Assembly: GCA_051880375.1 (NCBI GenBank)
Contig: JBJENV010000032.1
Coordinates: 1 to 5,163 of the forward strand
Source of the DNA: SIG299 sp051880375
Lineage (GTDB): Bacteria; Bacillota; Clostridia; Lachnospirales; Lachnospiraceae
DNA: 5,163 nucleotides
Direction of reading: 5' to 3'
The notes below the pieces were generated by a model that saw only the letters and a list, made by a program, of their open reading frames with translations, did no database searches and was not told the origin of the DNA. The position numbers and the translations under genes were made by a program. Below are positions 4,622 to 5,163 of the stretch, piece after piece. Each line of letters begins with the position of its first letter. The stretch's first letter is position 1.

Positions 4622-5082
4622 TTGAGTACCCGCGCCATATTGGTAATCGGGGACTGTAAGCTGCCAAGGAGCTTGGAAATAAGCACTTCTCTGGATGGAA
4701 TCTGAGCAACCTTCTCCAGACCCTTTGCATCGTAGTAAACACCTTCTACAACACCGGCCTTAAACTCTAACTTCGGAGCCTTCTTTGCGAACTCAGCAAG
4801 AACTCTTGCCGGAGCTGTTGCATCATCAATACCGAAAGCAACTGCTGTAGGTCCTTCCAAATGCTTTGCAAGATCAGCGTAAACTGTTCCTTCAAATGCG
4901 AAGTTTAAGTATGTGTTCTTGTATACCTTGTACACAACGCCGGCTTCTCTTAATGCCTTACGAAGTGCTGTATCTTCCTCTACGGTAAGACCACGGTAAT
5001 CTACAAGCACTGCTGCGGAAGCCTTTTCCACATTAGCCTTAATCTCATCAACGATAGGCTTCTTGATTTCTACCTTTGCCAT
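4588..5082 (-). CDS. rplJ: 50S ribosomal protein L10
   Basis: L10 anchors the stalk: its N-terminal domain binds 23S rRNA and its C-terminal helix carries the L7/L12 dimers. The 164 residues match the family's usual length. Recognisable parts are MAKVEIKKPIVDEIK at the N-terminus, VDYRGLTVEE (27-36), YKVYKNTYLN (51-60), GPTAVAFGIDD (78-88), and the C-terminal helix from about 134 (ISKLLGSLQSPITNMARVLK). The ATG at 5082 is preferred over the in-frame GTG at 5091, because AAGGAGGTG lies 9 nt before the ATG but directly abuts the GTG. The leader upstream is cut by the window. In related bacteria L10 with L7/L12 represses its own operon by binding the leader. The last 35 bp of the gene are duplicated just after the stop, as described in the repeat entries. 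Confidence 0.99.
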   Translation of the reverse strand: MAKVEIKKPIVDEIKANVEKASAAVLVDYRGLTVEEDTALRKALREAGVVYKVYKNTYLNFAFEGTVYADLAKHLEGPTAVAFGIDDATAPARVLAEFAKKAPKLEFKAGVVEGVYYDAKGLEKVAQIPSREVLISKLLGSLQSPITNMARVLKQIAEKNGEAA

Positions 5083-5163
5083 TTGTAGCACACCTCCTTA
5101 TTGAATTTTGAAAACTGCTTTTACAAAGACACGGTAGAGAATTCGTTCAATAAAAAAACTGCG
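5083..5163 (-). promoter_or_regulatory. 3' part of the rplJ leader (probable L10 leader region, cut by window)
   Basis: The stretch starts at the window edge with CGCAG and seven T, which could be the tail of an attenuator whose stem lies outside. An 8-base inverted repeat, TTATTGAA (5153-5146) with TTCAATAA (5105-5098), encloses 40 nt and ends against the AAGGAGGTG ribosome binding site (5099-5091). The position fits the autoregulatory L10 leader of Firmicutes, but the diagnostic L10-binding part is not in view, so this rests on position and the T run. Confidence 0.45.

Noticed and set aside
4533..4742. Minus-strand open frame ending in QIAEKNGEAA
   Set aside because: It overlaps rplJ in another frame, and its start lacks a ribosome binding site. 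The familiar tail comes from the duplicated rplJ end, reported as a repeat, not as a gene.

Overview
The window holds part of the ribosomal-protein / RNA-polymerase cluster of a low-to-mid GC Firmicute. The L7/L12 and RpoB sequences, the strong AAGGAGG-type ribosome binding sites and the codon use look most like a clostridial gut bacterium, probably Lachnospiraceae (inferred by eye, not by search). Every real gene lies on the minus strand, so transcription runs from high to low coordinates.

Layout in transcription order. The 3' end of what is probably the L10 leader (5163-5083) precedes rplJ (L10, 5082-4588). A 134-nt gap follows, in which the last codons of rplJ are duplicated, then rplL (L7/L12, 4453-4088) and a strong intrinsic terminator (4052-4001). 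Next comes a self-contained unit: a sigma-A-type promoter (3972-3944), a short 5' UTR with three inverted repeats, a 334-residue lipoprotein made of two near-identical halves each with a DAVSGAT motif (3867-2863), and a second strong terminator (2841-2797). After that lies a decayed helix-turn-helix (XRE-type) regulator gene (2689-2346), whose reading frame ends inside a bidirectional terminator. Finally an excellent promoter (TTGACA, 17 nt, TAACAT; 2326-2298) and a leader of about 218 nt lead into rpoB, of which the first 691 codons are present (2073-1) and which runs off the window.

How the parts fit. L10 and L7/L12 form the ribosomal stalk and RpoB is the RNA polymerase beta subunit. In many bacteria rplJL and rpoBC share transcripts. 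Here the cluster is split by an unrelated lipoprotein cassette and a broken regulator, each bounded by terminators, and rpoB has its own promoter. The lipoprotein resembles flavin-carrying FMN_bind proteins used in extracytoplasmic electron transfer, but this is inferred from one motif and its context. The most unusual points are the lipoprotein insertion, the out-of-frame duplication of the rplJ tail with mutually exclusive pairing around it, and stems that could hide the rpoB and regulator translation starts. No RNA genes, CRISPR arrays or insertion sequences were seen, and no convincing plus-strand genes.
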